Shown here: piece after piece, positions 1 to 11,044 of the stretch | Layout of the letters: each line of letters starts with the position of its first letter | How positions within the stretch are numbered: position 1 is the first letter of the stretch | Origin: Notamacropus eugenii | Taxonomy: Eukaryota; Chordata; Mammalia; Diprotodontia; Macropodidae | DNA length: 64,000 bases | Reading direction: 5' to 3' | Assembly: GCF_028372415.1 (NCBI RefSeq) | Contig: NC_092873.1 | Coordinates: 349,393,390-349,457,389 of the forward strand | The notes under the pieces: generated by a model | The model's input: the letters and a program-made list of their open reading frames with translations, nothing else | What the model was told of the DNA's origin: nothing | Databases searched by the model: none | Translations under genes and position numbers: made by a program

Positions 1-19
1 GTTAGATCAGGGTGTCTTA

Positions 20-130
<111 letters not shown>

Positions 131-163
131 CTATTGAGTGGTCTGATAAAGCCTTTAAAAAAA

Positions 164-1030
164 ACCATTTTATTTTTCCCAACTACATGTAAAGACAATT
201 TTTAGCATTCAATTTTTTAATATTTTGCCTTCCAAATTTTCTCTCTCCTTTATCTCTCCCCTTCCTAAGATGGTAAGTAATTTGATGCAAGTTATCTGTG
301 TGCAATCATGTAAAACCTATTTCTGTATCAGTGATCTTGTGAAATAAGAAACAAACATAAAAAACATTAAAAAATAAGGTAAAAAAACAGTATGCTTTAA
401 TCTGCATTCAGACTCCATCAGTTCTTTCTCTGGAGGTAGATAGCATTTTTCATCACGAGTCCTTCGCGACTATCTTGCAGAGAATAGCTAAGTCATTCAC
501 AGTTGATCACAGTATGTTACTATGTACAATGTTCTCCTGGTTCTGCTCATTTCACTTTGTATCAATTCATGTAAGTTTTTCCAGATTTTTCTGAAATCAG
601 ATGTTCATCTTTTCTTATAGCACAATAGTATTCCATTACATTCATATACCACAACTTGTTTAGCCATTCCCCAATTGATGGGCATCCCTTCAATTTGCCA
701 CCATAAAAAGAGCTGCTTTAAATATTTTTCTACAAATAGGTCTTTTTCTTTTTTTTCTTCCCCTTTCGGATACAGACCTAGTGGTGGTATTGCTGGATCA
801 AAAGATATGCACAGTTTTATAGCCCTTTGGACATAGTTCCTCATTGCTCTCCAGAATGGTTGGATCAATTGACAATTCCATCAACAGTGCATTAGTGTTC
901 CCATATCCCTTTGAACATTTATCATTTTCCTTTTCTGTCATATTAGCCAATTTGATAGGTGTGAGATAGTACCTCAGAGTTGTCTTAATTTGCATTTTTC
1001 TAATCAGTAGTGACAGAGCATTTTTTCATT
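164..1030 (-). mobile_element. LINE-1 3' portion: ORF2 C-terminus and 3' UTR, antisense
   Basis: On the minus strand this encodes the end of L1 ORF2: MQIKTTLRYYLTP, then FDPAIPPLGLYPK, then NWGMAKQVVVYECNG, each matching the conserved L1 C-terminal order. It continues into the AT-rich 3' UTR and ends near 164 in an A-rich tail. 5'-truncated, with frame breaks; dead. Confidence 0.85.
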
Positions 1031-1160
1031 GGACTTCTCAGAAGAATGCTTTTAAAAATCTGAGATAAAATATATTGGATTACAAATGAAATCAATTATA
1101 TTGAAATAAAGTTATCAAAATATTTTTCCCACTCAAGTTCATGGACCCTCTGTTAAGAGC
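1031..1160 (+). mobile_element. hAT-type MITE fragment (family A)
   Basis: Shares a long AT-rich core (CTCAGAAGAA, then ATTGGATTACAAA, then AGTTATCAAAATAT) with the fuller copy at 1808-1990. Directly abuts the L1 fragment. Confidence 0.6.
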
Positions 1161-1807
1161 CATTGGAAATGGTCTCTAAGGAACTGTCCATCTTTAGATT
1201 CTATGATTCTCTAAAATTAGAGGTCTTGGGAGTATAGACTACCCAGGGCTAAAAGAAGTCATATCCCAGTGGTCCTGAACAGGACTCTGACATCACAAAA
1301 AGACCAGAATCAGGATTTTTAAACTTCCACCTCACACCAAATACCAACCTGTGGATTATGGGAGCTGTCACCACCAATGATTATTTTGTTTCTGTGGATC
1401 TTGTCCCCTCAAAATTTCCTCTTAACCATCCTTAGTGTGAATTAACTGAACCAACTAGAGATGGGAGAGGGGCTCCTTTTCTTCTTTCCATTGCTGGGGG
1501 CCTCTAGGGGTGACTGAAGGGGTCAAACTCATTTATTTCAGGTACCATGTCTCTCTACACTAGTTCTCCTTGGTCTTGCCCTGGACTTCTTTCTTCTTGT
1601 CTCCTGCTAAGGAGGACTTGGGGGACAGAGAGGACTAAAGCTGAGAGATGCTTCTCAAAACTGCCCCTCTGGTCAGCCTTTAGAGGCTGTAATTATGAGA
1701 AGTCCCCATGGGCAGCAGAGAGCCAGAGGACCAGGGACAGAAATGTCTTGAACAGAGTGGGTAATGTACACATCTCACAAGAAGCTAACTCCCTGGCTTC
1801 GTCCCAT
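1161..1807. other. Gene-free stretch; faint MIR tail then unassigned sequence
   Basis: 1165-1215 looks like a degraded MIR 3' part (CTTTAGATTCTATGATTCT). The rest, 1330-1807, shows no repeat or coding signal I can name. Confidence 0.4.
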
Positions 1808-1990
1808 AGGACAGAGGTTCTTAGTTTTTTTGTGTGATGGACCCCTTAGGTACTCTGGTAAAACCTCTTCAACCCTTCTCAGAAGAACATTTTTAAATAC
1901 ATCAAACAAAATACATAGGATTACAAAGGAAGCCAATTATATTAAAATACAGTTATCAAGATATTAAGGGAAAAAACAAGTTCATGAAAC
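1808..1990 (+). mobile_element. hAT-type MITE, family A
   Basis: Begins with the terminal motif ACAGAGGTTCTTAG and carries the GATGGACCCCTTAGG block and the AT-rich core shared with copies at 1031, 6294, 24196 and 61930. Non-coding and non-autonomous. Confidence 0.65.
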
Positions 1991-2199
1991 TCAGAACATG
2001 AAATTCAAGAAACTCAGAGCTGGAAGGAGCCTCTCAGGCCTCTACAGTGAGAAGGAACCCAGTATCCCCAGGAAGTAGCCCCTTGTGGAAAGTGCTTAGG
2101 GCAGATAGCACTCTGAGATTGAGAGCACCCCCTCCCTTTTCTGACCAGCACACCGGCTTCATCCCACAGCTCTTCATTCTTTGGGGTGCATGTATTTCC

Positions 2200-3340
2200 T
2201 TCACCACATGCACACATGGCCCCTTGTTCGTGTGTAAGTATGTACCCTGCCCACACGTGCAAATTAACAGCCTTGCACACACATGTGCCTAAGACGTGTG
2301 CCAGGTGCGGGGCCCCCAGAACCAAACGACTCTGCTGTGTTGCTGAGCCAGGTTAGTACTGAGTCTAGGGCTGGGGGCTGCCGCCCCCCACTGGAGCCCC
2401 ACTCCCTATCCCTTCCCCCAACCCTAGTACGCTTAGGCCCTGGCTTCCCCCAGCCCCTCCCAGGGAACAAGGCTGAGATTAATAAACGGCCAGGCTCCCT
2501 CCCCTAATGGGCTCCAGCTGCACAAACATTCCCAGAATTCAGAGCCGCCTCTGTCTGGGACAACCCAGCCTCAGCCCTAGCATTCCTGGACCCTTCCACC
2601 CCCCCACCCCCACCCCCATCGTCCCCCCCCCCGCCCCCACCCCCAAGCCAGGGACAGCTGCTCCGGAACTCCAGCAACTGACAGGGGAGCAACTCCCAGT
2701 TCAGCTTTTCCAGAGGTGGGGAGGCCAATGACCTGGGGCTGGAGACCAGCAGGGGGCATGTTGAAAATTGGACAGGGTGAGCAGGAGCCCACTGAGCTCA
2801 ACTGAAGGAAAAGCACAGACATACTGAGCAGTGGGTCCTGGGAGAGGAGCTGCTCTGGCTCATGTGACCTGCCCCAGGAGGCCTGTGAGCTGACAATACC
2901 TAGGAGGAGGTGATGGGGGAAGGGGGGACAGAGAGGCAGGACTGTGATGGAGGGGTCTTCCCTCTTCTTTAAGAGATCCAGCTGTGGCTCCTCTGGAATC
3001 TGTAGCCTAGGCTGGACAAGCTTCAAATAGATCCTTATCAAGATGAGGGAGGGAGGGGGAGAGAGAGAAAGAAAGATGGAGGGAGGGCCTGGAGGGAGGG
3101 GGAGGGGAGATGGAGACAAAGCTAAACAAAATACAGCAAAGAGGAAAAGGTGGAAGAAAGTGAGGCCCCCTATCTGCCCCCATTCTCTAGCCCGAGGAGA
3201 AAAAAAAGGAACAACTTGTCCTATGGGGGAGTCAAGTCTAGACTGTCACAAGTGGGTTGAGTTCTGCTTGTGATTAAAAAAGAAGAATAATATTCTTCCC
3301 ACACTGCTGAAAAAGTATAATAGGGTTCATAAATAGAGAA
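2200..3340. other. Repeat-poor stretch; possible conserved non-coding element
   Basis: No gene is supported. A compact segment at 2440-2580 has GATTAATAAA, an E-box CAGCTG and a TEAD-type ACATTCC within about 100 bp. C-rich tracts (2595-2645) and a purine-rich tract (3040-3115) follow and create long spurious reading frames. Confidence 0.4.
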
Positions 3341-3353
3341 GCAGAAGAGCTTG

Positions 3354-3490
3354 TCTACTTCCATCCTACCCTCATTTCACAGATGAGGAAATAGAGGTTC
3401 AGAAAATCCCAATATCACCCAACTGTGCATAAAGGGCAGGAACTGGAGCCCAGACTTCTAACTCCAAACCCCATGCTCCTTCCCAGGCCG
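3354..3490 (-). mobile_element. MIR-type CORE-SINE fragment, antisense
   Basis: Contains CACAGATGAGGAAATAGAGG, the antisense of the SINE core, followed by the degraded tRNA-like head. Confidence 0.6.
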
Positions 3491-3530
3491 TGTCTTGTCC
3501 TCTCAGTCTGCTGATCTCTGACCCACAGTG

Positions 3531-3672
3531 TTCTGGACTAAGAATCTAGAGATCTAGATTCTAGTCCCAAATCTGTGACTAATTCCTTATGTGACCTTGG
3601 GCAAGTCACTTTCCCTCCTTTGTAGAAGTTGGGGTTTGGATTAGATGACCCTTTATGGTTTCCTTCCAGTAC
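3531..3672 (+). mobile_element. MIR-type CORE-SINE fragment
   Basis: TGTGACCTTGGGCAAGTCAC and the following core and tail are in sense orientation. Confidence 0.65.
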
Positions 3673-4410
3673 TAATTTCTTTTGGAAGCAGAGCTGGATA
3701 TATATTGAGGGTATAAGGGTATAAGTGTCTTCCTATATCAATCCCAAAGCTGCAGGAGAAATGGAGAATGAGAAATGAGGGCTTGGAAAGAGAAAGAGAC
3801 TGACAGCAACTGGCACCTTGGAAGGTCCTCAGTCCATCAATCCATGATCCATGTCCCCATAGATGAGTAGTTCTTATGGACAAATCCTTGGGGAGGTGGA
3901 GATTAAGAGGGGAAAAAATGTACATTCAAGGAACTGATGGGGGATACCCACTGATGGGGGACACAGTGTCCTCCAGAACCTTATTCCTCCTGTGGATAGA
4001 GTTGCTTTAGATGTCAGTTCTAGGTGAACAAGATAGAGGCAAAAAGTGTAAAGTACTAGAAGTTTCCTGGAAAGAAGTGGGGTGGGGGCTTCTTTAGAGG
4101 GAAAGAAAGCAAGGGGAGGGGTGCAAAGACACAGTCAGTAAAGGTAATTTTTGTGATTCTTATCCATATAGATGTGAAATTCCCAGGTCCAAGGTTTGTT
4201 CCCCTTAAATGGCTACCTTTAATGGGCTTACGATTTCAAGCTATGTCCCTTGGGACTTGGGAATCTTCTCTCCTTTCCCAGGTCCATTCTTGATGGAACC
4301 AACTACTGAGATTACATCATTTCTAATGCCTATCTCTCACAAAAATGCCCCTTTCTTCCCCAAACTGTTCCTCTACTTTTTATCATCTGTACTCCAAACT
4401 TCCCTGCTCC
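3673..4410. other. Gene-free stretch, unassigned
   Basis: No recognisable coding sequence or repeat. The open frame near 4209-4658 overlaps an L2-like 'TTTATTAAATACTAG' tail and shows no domain. Confidence 0.4.
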
Positions 4411-4779
4411 AATCACTCAGTAAACATTTATTAAATACTAGTACTCAATATGCCAAGCTCTGTGCTCCAAAAAAACCTTTTAAAATTTGCAGCTATTTTT
4501 TCAATTTGCAATCCCAGTGGCTGCATTCTCCCTGTGCCTTCCCAGCAGCTGTGATGTCTAGTGCTCTGGTCATCCAGAGAATCTGCCCATATCATCTATC
4601 TCCCAGTTCTAGTGATATGTCCAGTCTTGACATTTTGGCTACAGAATTGAGCTATTAGCAGTGTTGGGAACTCCCAGCATGGAAATGCCCTCCACAAATA
4701 CATATTGGTAACTCCAGTGAGATTTATAGTCTTGGTGAGGACAAATAATAGTTGCTGCTCTCTTTTTGTACTGATAAAC

Positions 4780-5392
4780 AACTGAAAATCAAAGGTGTGC
4801 CGATCATCTGGGGAGTAGCAGAACCAATTATGGTGTATGAACATAATAGAATATTACTGTGCCATAAGAAATGACAAAAGGACTGATTTCAGTGAAACCT
4901 GAGAAGACTTGCATGAACTGATGCAAAATGAGGTGACAACCATGAAAATAATTTATATAATAACATTGCAAAGATGAACAATTTTTTCTTTTTTCAGCAA
5001 TATTTTATTTTCCCCCCAATTACATGTAAAGACAATTTTTAACATCCTTTTTTTCAACTTTTGAATTCGAGTTTTTTTCCCCTTCTTCCTTCATCTCCCC
5101 TGTCCCTGAGAAGGTAAGCAATTTGATATAGTTTATACATGTGCAATCGTGCAAAACAGATTTCCATATTAAAAAGACAATTTTAAAAGACCATTGATCA
5201 TTGTAATGACCAACCAGAGGACCAAAGCTATAAAAGCATGCTACTCACCTCCTGACAGGTGATGTACTCAAGAAGCATAATGAGATATACAATTTTTAGA
5301 CATGACAAATGTAGGAATTTATCTTGCTTGACTATGAGTCAGTCTTGCAAGAGTTTAAAAAAAAGTTAAAAATCGTGGTGGGGAGGGTTATA
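4780..5392 (+). mobile_element. LINE-1 ORF2 C-terminus and 3' UTR, split by another L1
   Basis: Sense translation gives WCMNIIEYYCAIRNDKRTDF and DLHELMQNEV, the L1 ORF2 C-terminal signature. The sequence breaks near 4989 and resumes near 5180 with ACCATTGATCATTGTAATGA, a continuation of the L1 3' UTR. The gap is filled by an inverted L1 3' end. Confidence 0.75.
4989..5180 (-). mobile_element. LINE-1 3' UTR fragment, inserted in an L1
   Basis: Antisense L1 3' end (CCAATTACATGTAAAGACAA) very similar to those at 164, 47178 and 53113. ACAATTTT occurs at both junctions and is a plausible target duplication. Heavily 5'-truncated. Confidence 0.75.
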
Positions 5393-5552
5393 GATCTGGG
5401 CTTTAGGAAGATCATATTAGTAGCTGAATGGGAAGATGGATTGGAGTGGAGAAAGACTTGAGGCAGGGAACTCAGCTGACAGGTTATTTCAATAGTTAAA
5501 GAAGGTGATAAGGGTCTGAACCAGGGTGGTGAGAGTGTCAGAGGAGAGAAAG
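5393..5552 (-). mobile_element. L2 LINE fragment, antisense
   Basis: GGATTGGAGTGGAGAAAGAC and the following AACCAGGGTGGTGAGAG match the antisense of the L2 3' region seen in other copies in this window. Confidence 0.6.
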
Positions 5553-5796
5553 AAACTTCTCTCTTATCTACTAGTTTTGGCCTCTTTCATTCCTTCTTTC
5601 TGATCCTTTGTAGTTTGATAGTTTTCTCACCATCCTCAATCACCCCCTCTTTCTGTTTAAGTCACCAATTATCTGAGTTTGTGTTGGATTTGGAGAGTGC
5701 CAAATAATTTTCCTACCTGTTCATCCTCTGTTATTGTTGCTGCGTAAGCTACAATTATTTCCAGTGTGTTCTTTTTGCAAATACTTATCAGTTCAG

Positions 5797-6003
5797 TGGC
5801 ACAGTAGATAGAGTGCTGATTTGGGGGTCAGATTCTGCCTCAGACACTTACTAGTTGTGTGACTTTTAGCCTCAGTTTCTTCATTTGTAAAATGAGAAAA
5901 ACAGTAGCACCTACCTCCAAGGTTGTTATGAGGATCAAATGAGATAATATACATAATGTGCTTTGTAAACTTTAAAATACTACATAAACCCTAGCTCTTA
6001 TTA
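5797..6003 (+). mobile_element. MIR-type CORE-SINE, nearly full length
   Basis: tRNA-like head (GTGGCACAGTAGATAGAG), core (CTCAGTTTCTTCATTTGTAA), GTTGTTATGAGGATCAAATG block and a CTAGCTCTTATTAT tail, in sense order. Confidence 0.75.
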
Positions 6004-6293
6004 TAATGAGTACTACAATAGAAGATGATTCAGTGTCCCATGAAATAATGTTTCTTGTAGCTACTGGGTATATGATAAAACTTATTCTACTCATGCCTTT
6101 CTTTGTCTCTTCAAGGAGTACACATAATCCACTTTTCCATTTTGCTGCAACTTCTGTCTTGGGTTTTTGTTTATAAGAGAGAATGCCAAGAGGATCTGAT
6201 TCCAATCCTTCAGTACATCCACTGGTCATTGGATAGAGATCTCACATTTTAGAGTAACAACAATTAGATTAAAGTTTAGAATTGGTCTAAAAT

Positions 6294-6532
6294 AAGGGCT
6301 CTTAACCTGGGATTGATGAACCCTCAAAGGGTATATAGATAGATTTCAGGAGTTCTGTGAATTTGTACGAAAAAATGTTTTCATCATTGTATTGTAATAT
6401 AATTCATTTCATTATAATCATGTGTATTTCATTTTATGCATTAAAAACATTGTTCTGAGAAGGGAGCCATAGGTCTCATCAGTATATGAAAGGGGTCCAT
6501 GTCACACCAAAAAAAGTTAAGAATCCCCTGGA
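6294..6532 (-). mobile_element. hAT-type MITE, family A, both ends present
   Basis: Left end GGGCTCTTAACCTGGG and right end AAGTTAAGAATCCCCTG are inverted complements. Internal TTCTGAGAAGGGAGCC is the reverse of the block in the sense copies. Confidence 0.7.
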
Positions 6533-7534
6533 ACTCAGTACCATTCTTAGTACTTTTGATCCTCCACTATCACAGAGGCAGCCTTAGAGGACTCAGGACC
6601 ACACTGTATTTTTCTTTGTTTTCTAGATTGCTATGGCCTTAGAATTCATCTCCAAATAGTCAACCTACTGGTAATGAGATTCTCTATGTTCAACTAGGCT
6701 GGGTCTCAGAAAACAGACTGACTTGGTAGTCAAGACCATTCTTGATACCTTTTTTAGTACATTAGAACCTTCCAGAGCTTACAGTGGAGAACGAGGAACC
6801 TTTTGTTTCCTGATGGAAAGTGACAGCATTTGTCTATCTAATGCAGGTCTCCAGCCAAGTCTGGGGCATTTTGCATGAGAGTCCTCCAGTTGGTGATAGA
6901 ATATTGACACATGCATGCATGCAGGAGGCCCAGAGATGGCACAGGAGCCTTGGAGAGGGAATCTTCATACTCTTCAAGGAAGCACATGCATAATTTGAGA
7001 CGCTCACCAGGACCAACTCCAGTCATGAGAAGGAAAAACAGATAGAAGTCCAACAACTAGCTTTAGTCCAAAAGAACTGTGACACAAAACAAAAGGTGCT
7101 ATGAGACAAAAACACATTGTCAAGGCCTTCAACATGGAGACAGGGTTCTCTTGAGAAACCTCAGAATTCAGGGGACTCATAAGTTAGCAAACAAATGAAA
7201 AGCTTCATACTAAGTTGTTGAGAACAAGGGCAATTTACCCATTAATAAAACAGTCCCATGGAATGGTAGGGAACTCATCAAGACTATTCACTCCAACCAT
7301 GCATTGCCTACTGAAGGGTTGGTTTCATTTTCTAATGAGCATAGAAGAGACATAATGGACACTCACCTCCTCAAAGGTTGAGGGAAAAAACCACCAATTA
7401 GGAGAGTCTTATGCCAAATGCCCCAGGCTCAGTTAGAAAGCTGGGTTACGTATGTTTGTTTTCAATAAAAACAAACACTTTCCATCCCACACTACCTGTG
7501 ATTATAGATATGTAGACCTGCATATAGCATATTT
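6533..7534. other. Gene-free stretch, unassigned
   Basis: About 1 kb without a recognisable repeat or coding exon. An AATAAA occurs near 7465 but no transcript can be argued from it. Confidence 0.4.
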
Positions 7535-7791
7535 CAGGGTTGGGGAACCTGGGACCTCAAGGCCACATATGGGCTTCTAGGTCCTCAAGTGCAGCCCTTT
7601 GACCGAATCCAAACTTCATAGAACAAATCCCCTTAATAAAAGGATTTGTTCTGTAAAACTTTGGACTGAGTCAAAAGACTGCACCCGGGGACCCAGAAGG
7701 ATTTGTTCTATGAAGTTTGGATTCAGTCAAAGGGCTGCACTTGAGGACCTAGAAGCCCATATGTGGCCTTGAGGCCCCAGGTTCCTCCATG
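7535..7791. mobile_element. Palindromic hAT-type MITE, about 257 bp
   Basis: Begins CAGGGTTGGGGAACCTGGG and ends in the inverted AGGTTCCTCCATG. The two arms are long imperfect inverted repeats: CCACATATGGGCTTCTAGGT on the left against ACCTAGAAGCCCATATGTGG on the right, meeting at an AT-rich centre near 7635. It would fold into one long hairpin. Confidence 0.85.
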
Positions 7792-7884
7792 TATCTACCT
7801 ACTTGCTGTAAAGGAACTTTATGATAGGGCATGTTCTATGGTTGTATGGGCCCTTGCAGTTAATTTCCTACATGTCACTAATTT

Positions 7885-7985
7885 GACACAGAAGGAAACT
7901 AAGGTCTTGTCCAAGGTTCCATGGGCAGTACATAGTAAAACCCAAATTCAAACCCAGGTCTTTGGACATCCACTGCTTTCAAGAC
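7885..7985 (-). mobile_element. MIR-type SINE fragment, antisense
   Basis: CACAGAAGGAAACTAAGGTC followed by AAATTCAAACCCAGGTC, the antisense of core and head. Confidence 0.5.
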
Positions 7986-8005
7986 ACCTAGCTTAGGAGG
8001 GTCAT

Positions 8006-8200
8006 AGGACAGATCACAGATTTAGGGCTAGAGGGGCGCTTAGAGTCCACAGAGTCCAATGCTTTTATTTTTAGGATGAGGAAATCTGTGACTGAGAAAG
8101 TTAAATAGCTTGCCTGGGGTCACATAATTAATTGTCTGTGACAGGATTTGAATTTGGGTCTTTCTGATTCCAAGTCCAATGCTCTATCTCCCACACCCTC
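8006..8200 (-). mobile_element. MIR-type CORE-SINE, antisense
   Basis: GATGAGGAAATCTGTGACTG, a TGGGGTCACATAATTAAT block and GATTTGAATTTGGGTC are in antisense order. Confidence 0.65.
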
Positions 8201-8239
8201 TCTTGCCTTTCTCCTGAGAAAAGGGATGAAAGATTATAC

Positions 8240-8845
8240 ATTCATTCATTCATGTTATGCTCAGCCAAATCATGTTCTTTCCTATTCCCTAATACCTTTC
8301 TTTCCTTTCCCATGGACCCCAATGCCTGAAATAGATTCTTGCTCCCAGGTCCCACATCATCTCTGATCTTGATCTCTTTCTCCTCTTTCAAGGTCCAAAT
8401 TGGGTGCCACCAGTTCCATGAGTTCCTTTCTAGATTCCAGCCAATTACAAATGATCCTTCCCACCTTGAATCTCTCAGGTCATTCTGTTCAGATCTCTTA
8501 TAGAGACTTATGTTGTAACTTAAAGTTACTTGGATACATGCCTCATCATCCAATTAGAGTATAAGTTCCTTGAAGGCAGAGAAAATATCATTGTCCCCTC
8601 TTCTATTTAAGAGGACATAGATTTACAGTTAGAAGGGAACTTAATCTAATCTAATTCCCTTATTTTACAGATGAGGAAACTGAGGCCCAGAGAAAGGAAA
8701 CTATGGACACAATTAGTGGTAAAGCTTGGACTAGAACCCAAGTCTCTTGACCTTCCTCTGATAGTCTTTACATCATACTATAATACCTCCTAGCAAATAC
8801 TAGCTGCTTGATAAATGTTTGTTAGATTGTTTAGTTATTTGGGAT
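8240..8845 (+). mobile_element. L2 LINE 3' region, interrupted by a MIR
   Basis: AAGTTCCTTGAAGGCAGAGA near 8562 and the terminal CTGCTTGATAAATGTTTGTT near 8811 are the L2 3' end. They are separated by a MIR copy at 8610-8795. Confidence 0.65.
8610..8795 (-). mobile_element. MIR-type CORE-SINE, antisense, inside L2
   Basis: TTTTACAGATGAGGAAACTG, then AGGCCCAGAG and GAACCCAAGTCTCTTGACC, flanked on both sides by L2. Confidence 0.7.
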
Positions 8846-9066
8846 ATTCATTAAGTACTGTTGAGTTGGCAAAGAAATTAGGTCTGTAAGCTCAGAGGTC
8901 TAGAGGTCTGAAGTTCTCAGCCCCAGAGAGGCTGGGATGGTGGGCAGCAGACATGATACCAGAGCCCAAAATCTTCCCATCCCCAGGTCCCTATGAAGGA
9001 ATGAAGACAATTTAGGCTTCATCTCACCAGTTCCCCATATACTCAGTCCCCTAGAAGTAAGGATTA

Positions 9067-9410
9067 TAGCATCATAGATTCAGAACTGGAAGAGATCCCC
9101 AGACTCACTCATTTTACAGATGGAAAAGGGGTCATCTGCAGTCATACTGATGAGTATCCAGCCATTGGACCTGTACAACTCTGGAGTAGAAAGTGAGGCT
9201 GGTGACCTCACACAGCCTCCCTCACTTAAATATAAATCTTGCATGGCATAGCCTCCCTGATGTCATGATCCTCTTTGAGAATGGACAAACAGGGGCATCA
9301 GATGAGGCCCAGAGTGATGAAGGTCACACAGCTAGTAGTGAAACAATGCAGGGACTCAAACCCAAATCCCCTGACTCTGGATTTAGCATTCTTTCCATTG
9401 TATCATTGCT
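9067..9410 (-). mobile_element. MIR-type CORE-SINE, antisense, split by an RTE-tailed insert
   Basis: First half 9067-9126 ends in TTTTACAGATGG; second half resumes CAGATGAGGCCCAGAG near 9299. CAGATG is repeated at both joins. Confidence 0.65.
9127..9298 (+). mobile_element. RTE-type LINE/SINE 3' end
   Basis: GTGAGGCTGGTGACCTCACA, CTGATGTCATGATCCTCTTT and GAGAATGGACAAACA form the tail shared with the tRNA-RTE SINEs at 56297 and 61490. 5'-truncated. Confidence 0.7.
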
Positions 9411-9519
9411 GATGGTCTCTCTTACTCCCCACAAAGAATAGTATGTAGGAGTGTCCAATCCCAAAATTCATCTGAATGAGGCCCTTAAAGGATTGAAAAG
9501 AAAGTCTGGAGAGATAGGT

Positions 9520-9640
9520 AGTGCAAGTACTCTATTTTCTTCCCATTTTATGGAGTTCCAGAGAAGGTAAGTGACATATTTTTAATCACACAATGCTGGG
9601 ACAGAATTCTAAGCCAGATCCCTTTTTACCAAATAGGTAC
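9520..9640 (-). mobile_element. MIR-type SINE fragment, antisense
   Basis: CCATTTTATGGAGTTCCAGA and the following AAGTGACAT block; degraded. Confidence 0.4.
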
Positions 9641-9664
9641 TTGAGAGCTAGAACTTGAGTCAGA

Positions 9665-9855
9665 AATCTCGGATTCATACAATCCTCAATCTAGAGCTAG
9701 AAGGGTCCTTAGAGACCATCTAGTGAATTTTACAAATGAAGAAACTAGGGCTAATAAAAATTAAGTGACCTTTCCAAGGTCACTTAGGTAAGAAGTGACA
9801 GGCAGCATTTGAACCCAGGTCCTCTGACTCCAGGGCCAGTGCTCTTTCCAAGCTG
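9665..9855 (-). mobile_element. MIR-type CORE-SINE, antisense
   Basis: GAGCTAGAAGGGTCCTTAGA through AGGTCACTTAGGTAAGAAG to TTTGAACCCAGGTCCTCTGA, complete in antisense order. Confidence 0.7.
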
Positions 9856-9857
9856 GG

Positions 9858-9975
9858 CTACTTCTGGCAAATCATTTTGTCTCTCAAAGCCTTCATATTT
9901 TCATCTGGACAATGAGAATAATTATGCTTAAATTACCTGCCTCACCGTTTTGTTGTGAGGAAAGTGTTTTCCGTT
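9858..9975 (+). mobile_element. MIR-type SINE fragment
   Basis: TTTGTCTCTCAAAGCCTTCA and GTTTTGTTGTGAGGAAAG match core and tail in sense. Confidence 0.5.
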
Positions 9976-10299
9976 GGCCTTGTTCTCCTACTCATAAACT
10001 CTAATGGCTCCCTAGGCCTCTAAGATCAAATACAGAACTTAAAAGCCTTTTACTACCTGGTCCCAACCTACCCTTTTTACCTTATTATAATATTATATTA
10101 TTCTCCTTTCTGAATTCTCTCCAGCCAAACTGGCCTTCCCTCTGTTCCTCACTCACAACATTTCATTTTCTATCTCTAGGCCTTTGTAAGACCATCCCCC
10201 ATGCCTGGAATGTCCTCTCTCCTCACCTATGCATCTTAGAATCCCTTGTTTCCTTCAAAATGCTGCTCAACTTCCCACCTTCCTCATTAAGCCTTTCCT

Positions 10300-10515
10300 G
10301 ACTAGTTGGCAAAGTAGATAGAGCACCAGCTCTGGAGGCCGGAAGACTCACCTTCCTGGGTTCAAATCTAGCTGTATGACCCTGGGAGAGTCACTTCACA
10401 CTGCTTGCCTCAGTTTCCCCATCTGTAGAATGAGGTAGAAAAAGAAATGGCAAACCACTCCAGCGTCTTTGCCGAGAAAACTCAAATAGGGTCACAACAG
10501 CAACAACAAAAATAA
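10300..10515 (+). mobile_element. tRNA-derived SINE with 'TGGCAAACCACTCCAG' core
   Basis: tRNA-like head GGCAAAGTAGATAGAGCACC with a B-box-like GGGTTCAAATC, then CATCTGTAGAATGAGGTAG and GCAAACCACTCCAGCGTC, ending CAACAGCAACAACAAAAATA. Inserted in L2. Confidence 0.75.
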
Positions 10516-10689
10516 CGTCCCCACATCCCTAACTGCTCATGTCCTCCCTCCTCCAATGATTTACCTTAATTATTTGATATATGCTTATTTATGTTGTTAT
10601 CTTCCCTAATAGAATAGAAGTCCTCTGAGAGCAGGAAATGTCTCCTTTTTGTCTTTGTACCTCCAGCCCCAGGCAAATTGTCTCCACAT

Positions 10690-10865
10690 GGTATACTCTA
10701 GAAAAGAACACTGGTTCTGGAATGGGAGGACCTACTCTGAAGCTTACCATCTGTGAGACTTTGGACAAGTCACTTCACTTCCCTGGGCCTCTCTTTCCTC
10801 ATGTGTAAAATTACAGGATTAGACTAGATGACCTTTGAGATCTCTTGTAGCTCTATATGTATGAT
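10690..10865 (+). mobile_element. MIR-type SINE, inside L2 tail
   Basis: ACTTTGGACAAGTCACTTCA, CCTCATGTGTAAAATTACAG and AGACTAGATGACCTTTGAGA, then returns to the L2 end. Confidence 0.6.
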
Positions 10866-10919
10866 CCTAATAAATGTTTGTAGATTGACTGGTTGTAAAG
10901 TTTTAAACACTTTATGCAG

Positions 10920-10985
10920 TTTTTGTTTTATATTTTTTATTATATATCTATAAAAATACATATATATGATATACATATATAACCT
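10920..10985. repeat. AT-rich simple sequence (TA/CATA)
   Basis: Alternating TATA and CATATA runs; low complexity. Confidence 0.7.
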
Positions 10986-11044
10986 TAAGTTGCTTCCCTT
11001 CACTTGAGGACCTTAAAGCGCTCTTAGGCATATGCATCACTCCT

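Larger units (their letters stand above)
9976..10895 (+). mobile_element. L2 LINE 3' region with two SINE insertions
   Basis: ACTCATAAACTCTAATGGCT, GCCAAACTGGCCTTCCCTCT, CCATGCCTGGAATGTCCTCT and CTGAGAGCAGGAAATGTC are successive L2 3' blocks. The last piece, AATAAATGTTTGTAGATTGA, lies beyond the second SINE. Interrupted at about 10300-10515 and 10690-10865. Confidence 0.7.

Noticed and set aside
2577-3119. 180-codon minus-strand proline/leucine-rich frame
   Set aside because: Starts at a non-ATG codon and is driven by C- and GA-rich tracts.
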